Positions 32,648 to 35,483 of a stretch of 35,483 nucleotides of DNA are shown here, piece by piece. This stretch comes from Clostridiales bacterium (GTDB lineage Bacteria > Bacillota_A > Clostridia > Saccharofermentanales > Saccharofermentanaceae). The translations under genes and the position numbers were made by a program. The stretch spans positions 1 to 35,483 of the forward strand of contig JAFYJX010000025.1 of assembly GCA_017537905.1 (NCBI GenBank), given 5' to 3'. The notes beneath the pieces were generated by a model. The model made no database searches. It was not told the origin of the DNA and worked only from the letters and a program-made list of their open reading frames with translations. Position 1 is the stretch's first letter. Each line of letters opens with the position of its first letter.

Positions 32648-33682
32648 ATGACTAAGAAGGGCACAGGACTTAAGATAGCGTTATCAGCAGTCCTGTGCCT
32701 TTTTATATTGCTTCTCGCGATCAGACAGGGAAGCGTATATATCTCGCTCAAAGACCTCTTTGGAATAATCGGAGGCCACATCTCAGGCAAGGGAACGCCT
32801 TCTGACATCGAGCCCATGATGGATTCGATTTTCTGGACCATCAGAATGCCCAGAGCCCTAATGGCATTTATGGTCGGCGGCGCGCTATCCATAAGCGGCG
32901 CGTGCATGCAGGCATTGCTGCAAAATCCTCTCGCATCTTCTTACACTTTGGGTGTTTCGTCCGGTGCTTCACTCGGTGCGGCACTGGTAATAATCCTGGA
33001 GATTTCCATTCCTGTGTTGGCAGGCTTCATGCTTCCTTTCGCAGGCTTTGTTTTTGGCCTTATAACGGTCTGCGGGGCACTTCTTCTGGCGTCCGCGATC
33101 GACAGGAGCGTATCTAACACGACAGTAGTCCTGATAGGTATGATCCTGTCGCTTTTCGTAAACGGCATAATGAACCTGTTATCCTCGCTCTATTCCGACA
33201 ACTCAAAGCAGCTCCATCTCTGGATGATGGGCTCTTTTTCCGCAAGGAGCTGGACGCACTGCGCTATCATGCTGCCGGTATGTATCTTTGGTCTTGTCTG
33301 CCTTATGCTGATGTCCCGAAAACTGGACATCATGAGCTTCGGCGACCTTCAGGCCCAGGCTATGGGTGTTGATTCGACAAAGACGAAGATCGTTTCTATC
33401 CTTATCTGCGCATTGCTTACCGGTGTATCCGTAGCATTCACAGGCGTTATCGGATTTGTCGATCTCGCCGCGCCTCATGTTGTAAGAAGGATCTTCGGAC
33501 CTTCGCATAAACTCGTTATCCCTATGTCATTCATCTACGGCGGCGCATTCATGGCTTTGTGTGATCTTATATCGCGAACACTTTTGTCGCCCCGCGAGAT
33601 CCCTGTCGGCGCAGTAACAGCCCTCATTGGAGCTCCGTTCTTCGCATATGTTTTCTTCGCTTCAAGGAGGAAACACGCATGA
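32648..33682 (+). CDS. FecCD/BtuC-type ABC importer permease
   Basis: A 344-residue integral membrane protein with about ten helices. FecCD-family segments are clear: WTIRMPRALMAFMVGGALSI, ACMQALLQNPLASSYTLGVSSGASLGA, LWMMGSFSARSW, ALLTGVSVAFTGVIGFVDLA with APHVVRRIFG (the loop that contacts the ATPase), and SRTLLSPREIPVGAVTALIGAPFFAYVFF. It forms the translocation pore with the flanking binding protein and ATPase. The stop overlaps the ATPase start in ATGA, and AAGGAGG lies in its last codons. Confidence 0.94.
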   Translation: MTKKGTGLKIALSAVLCLFILLLAIRQGSVYISLKDLFGIIGGHISGKGTPSDIEPMMDSIFWTIRMPRALMAFMVGGALSISGACMQALLQNPLASSYTLGVSSGASLGAALVIILEISIPVLAGFMLPFAGFVFGLITVCGALLLASAIDRSVSNTTVVLIGMILSLFVNGIMNLLSSLYSDNSKQLHLWMMGSFSARSWTHCAIMLPVCIFGLVCLMLMSRKLDIMSFGDLQAQAMGVDSTKTKIVSILICALLTGVSVAFTGVIGFVDLAAPHVVRRIFGPSHKLVIPMSFIYGGAFMALCDLISRTLLSPREIPVGAVTALIGAPFFAYVFFASRRKHA

Positions 33683-34431
33683 ATATTATCTGCAAAAACA
33701 TGAGTGCCGGATACGGCAAAACGGAGATCCTGAAGGATATTAATCTCGAGATCAAACCCGGCGAAAAGGTCTTCGTCGGAGGCGCTAATGGCTCTGGTAA
33801 GACTACGCTTTTGCGCGTGCTTGCCGGCATAATTCCTTACTCGGGTGAGGTTCTTATCGACGGCAAAGAAGTCTCATCTATGAAGCGCAAAGATGTAGCA
33901 AAACTGATAGCGCTCATGCCTCAGACGAGTGATATTTATTTCCCGTACACAGTTAATGAGACAGTGCTTCTAGGAACATACGCATCAACCGGAAACTCTT
34001 TGTTTGGAAGTAATGCTAAGGCCGCACAGTTCGCGGTCAAGTGCATGGAAGACTGCGGAGTCTTGGAACTTAAAGATCGCCACCTCGATGAGCTCTCAGG
34101 CGGCCAGCTCCAGAGAGTTTTATTAGCCAGGACTTTTGCTCAAGGTTCACCGTTCCTTTTCCTTGACGAACCCGGCAACAATCTTGATATCAAATACAGG
34201 GCTGAACTCTGCGACAAACTTAATAGCTGGTCAGCAGGAAAGACCGGTGATATCGATAACACTTTGGTTGCTGTTTTCCACGACTTGGAGCAGGCGAAAA
34301 GATGCTGCACAAGGGCTGTCATGCTTAAAGACGGCCGCATTTTTTTCGACGGTGAAATAACTGATGCAATGAAGCCCGAGATGCTCATGAAGATCTATGA
34401 TTTTGATGTAGCATCGTACTTCAAAGTGTAG
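33679..34431 (+). CDS. ABC importer ATPase (BtuD/FepC-type)
   Basis: A 250-residue ATPase: Walker A GGANGSGKTTLLRVLAG, Q-loop in LMPQTSDIYFPYTVNE, signature LSGGQLQRVLLARTFAQ, Walker B FLFLDEPGNNLD and switch His in VFHDLEQAKRC. It powers the upstream FecCD-type permease. The protein reaches a normal family length, with TAG at 34429-34431. What follows is odd: instead of a terminator, an RHS coding fragment continues in the same frame directly after the TAG. Confidence 0.94.
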   Translation: MNIICKNMSAGYGKTEILKDINLEIKPGEKVFVGGANGSGKTTLLRVLAGIIPYSGEVLIDGKEVSSMKRKDVAKLIALMPQTSDIYFPYTVNETVLLGTYASTGNSLFGSNAKAAQFAVKCMEDCGVLELKDRHLDELSGGQLQRVLLARTFAQGSPFLFLDEPGNNLDIKYRAELCDKLNSWSAGKTGDIDNTLVAVFHDLEQAKRCCTRAVMLKDGRIFFDGEITDAMKPEMLMKIYDFDVASYFKV

Positions 34432-35483
34432 TTTTCGATTAATTCTAAAACAACTGAATATAATGACGGATACCAGCTCTCCAAGATATCTATCGATAAT
34501 CAGGATATAAGTTATGGTTATGACAAACAGGGAAGACTCACATCTGTTACAGACAGCAAGGGTACAACAAACTATACCTATGATGTTAATGGCAACAGAA
34601 AGAGTACAAAATATCCTAACGGAGTAATAACAACATACGAATATAACGATCAAAACATCCTGACCAAGCAGGAAAGCAAGGATAGTTCAGGTGTTGTTAT
34701 TGCAAGTTATGAGTACAAGATTGGATTAAATGGCGAGAGACTTTCTTGTAAAGAACTCGGCAGAACCGTTGAGTATAAGTATGATGAGCTTAACAGGCTG
34801 ATCGAGGAGAAGGTTACAAGAGGAACCGAAGTGTCTGTAACCACGTATACTTACGATGCGAACTCGAACCGTATTTCAATGTCAAAGGACGGAACGGTTA
34901 CTACTTATGCTTATAACGAGCTCAATCAGATAAGAAGAGCCGGCAATATCAACTACACATGGGATAATGCCGGTAACCTCGTAAGTCAGACGACCTCAAC
35001 GGGAGTATTGGTAGGTTCTTATACATACGATAGTCAGAATAGAATGATCTCTGCAAATGTAAGTACAAGTGCTGCATCTGTCATAGAGACATACGAATAC
35101 GACTATCTCGGCAACAGAACGGCTAAGACCTCTAACGGAGTAACGACAGAATACACTACAGATCTGTCATCAGGATACTCTCAGGTTCTTAAAGCAAAGA
35201 CCGGAACTAACGTTGTCTACTACACCAGAGGATTTGAGCTGATATCCAAACAGGAAGGATCTTCAGCCTCCTACTATCTCTACGACGGAGGATTATCTGT
35301 AAGAGCATTAACCAATGAGTCTGGCTCTGTAACCGATACACTTGTCTTCGATGCCTTCGGCAACGAGACAGCCAAGACAGGTTCAACGGATAACGCCTAT
35401 GGTTTCCAGGGCGAAGAGAAGGATGAAACAGGCCTTTACTACCTGAGAGCCAGATACATGGATCCTGCCACAGGAACCTTTAC
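34432..35483 (+). pseudogene. RHS/YD-repeat protein fragment, 5'-truncated, runs off the window
   Basis: From 34432 the frame following the ATPase TAG stays open to the window end (350 codons). It encodes tandem YD repeats (YGYDKQGRLTSVTDSKG, YTYDVNGNRKSTKYPNG, YKYDELNRLIEEKVTRG, YTYDANSNRISMSKDG, YEYDYLGNRTAKTSNG). The RHS core follows (YYLYDGGLSVRALTNESG, FGNETAKTG, YGFQGEEKDETGLYYLRARYMDP with ATGTFT at the edge). RHS proteins are large secreted shells whose variable C-terminus is often a toxin, here outside the window. No ATG, GTG or TTG occurs in frame before 34831, although repeats begin about 80 bases in. The 5' end is therefore missing: a recombined remnant, a silent cassette, or an assembly joint. 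Read-through of TAG is another possibility. Confidence 0.75.

Overview
The window looks like a chromosomal segment of a low-to-mid GC Firmicute of class Clostridia, probably a gut or rumen anaerobe. The evidence is ribonuclease J, a bifunctional RXKD-type Rel, a short MetH with a separately encoded activation domain, ECF-type ThiT, AGGAGG-type ribosome binding sites and many Thr-rich lipoproteins. The exact genus is not readable from the sequence. Most of the window is ordinary housekeeping and accessory chromosome. No phage, insertion sequence, CRISPR array, tRNA or rRNA is visible.

Layout. 1-166: end of rpsU and its terminator. 166-969 (-): a PD-(D/E)XK nuclease-like protein. 970-1376: a 190-bp structured repeat (copy 1) and the recJ promoter region. 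1377-6129 (+): overlapping recJ-rel pair. 6161-9106 (-): ribonuclease J and a secreted SH3/3D-domain wall protein. 9358-9522 (+): a 54-residue one-helix membrane protein. 9799-17128 (+): proS, a secreted transglutaminase/leucine-rich-repeat protein, and an ABC exporter (ATPase plus a giant FtsX-type permease with a long coiled coil). 17158-17347: copy 2 of the 190-bp repeat. 17467-18222 (-): an AraC-type regulator. 18445-21339 (+): overlapping genes for a hexapeptide acetyltransferase, an Xaa-Pro aminopeptidase and an alpha/beta hydrolase that lacks its serine. 21418-22788: a MATE exporter. 22850-24382: a TPP riboswitch and a single reading frame that joins a ThiT thiamine S-component to a complete aquaporin. 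24549-27172: two lipoproteins, a tautomerase and a small membrane protein. 27173-27473: a repeat- and hairpin-rich noncoding stretch. 27474-31418 (-): metF, the MetH activation domain and metH. 31561-34431 (+), divergent: a binding-protein-dependent corrinoid/iron-type ABC importer. 34432-end: an RHS/YD-repeat coding fragment without a start, beginning directly after the importer ATPase stop codon.

How the genes fit together. MetF supplies methyl-THF. MetH with its detached activation protein makes methionine using cobalamin. The divergent importer is well placed to bring in the corrinoid, though no cobalamin riboswitch is seen. The most unusual object is the riboswitch-controlled ThiT-aquaporin fusion: both halves look complete, and the channel half keeps every selectivity-filter residue of AqpZ-type water channels. 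The second is the 190-bp repeat: two copies of identical length with six complementary arms at identical offsets but diverged spacers, which suggests selection on a folded structure.
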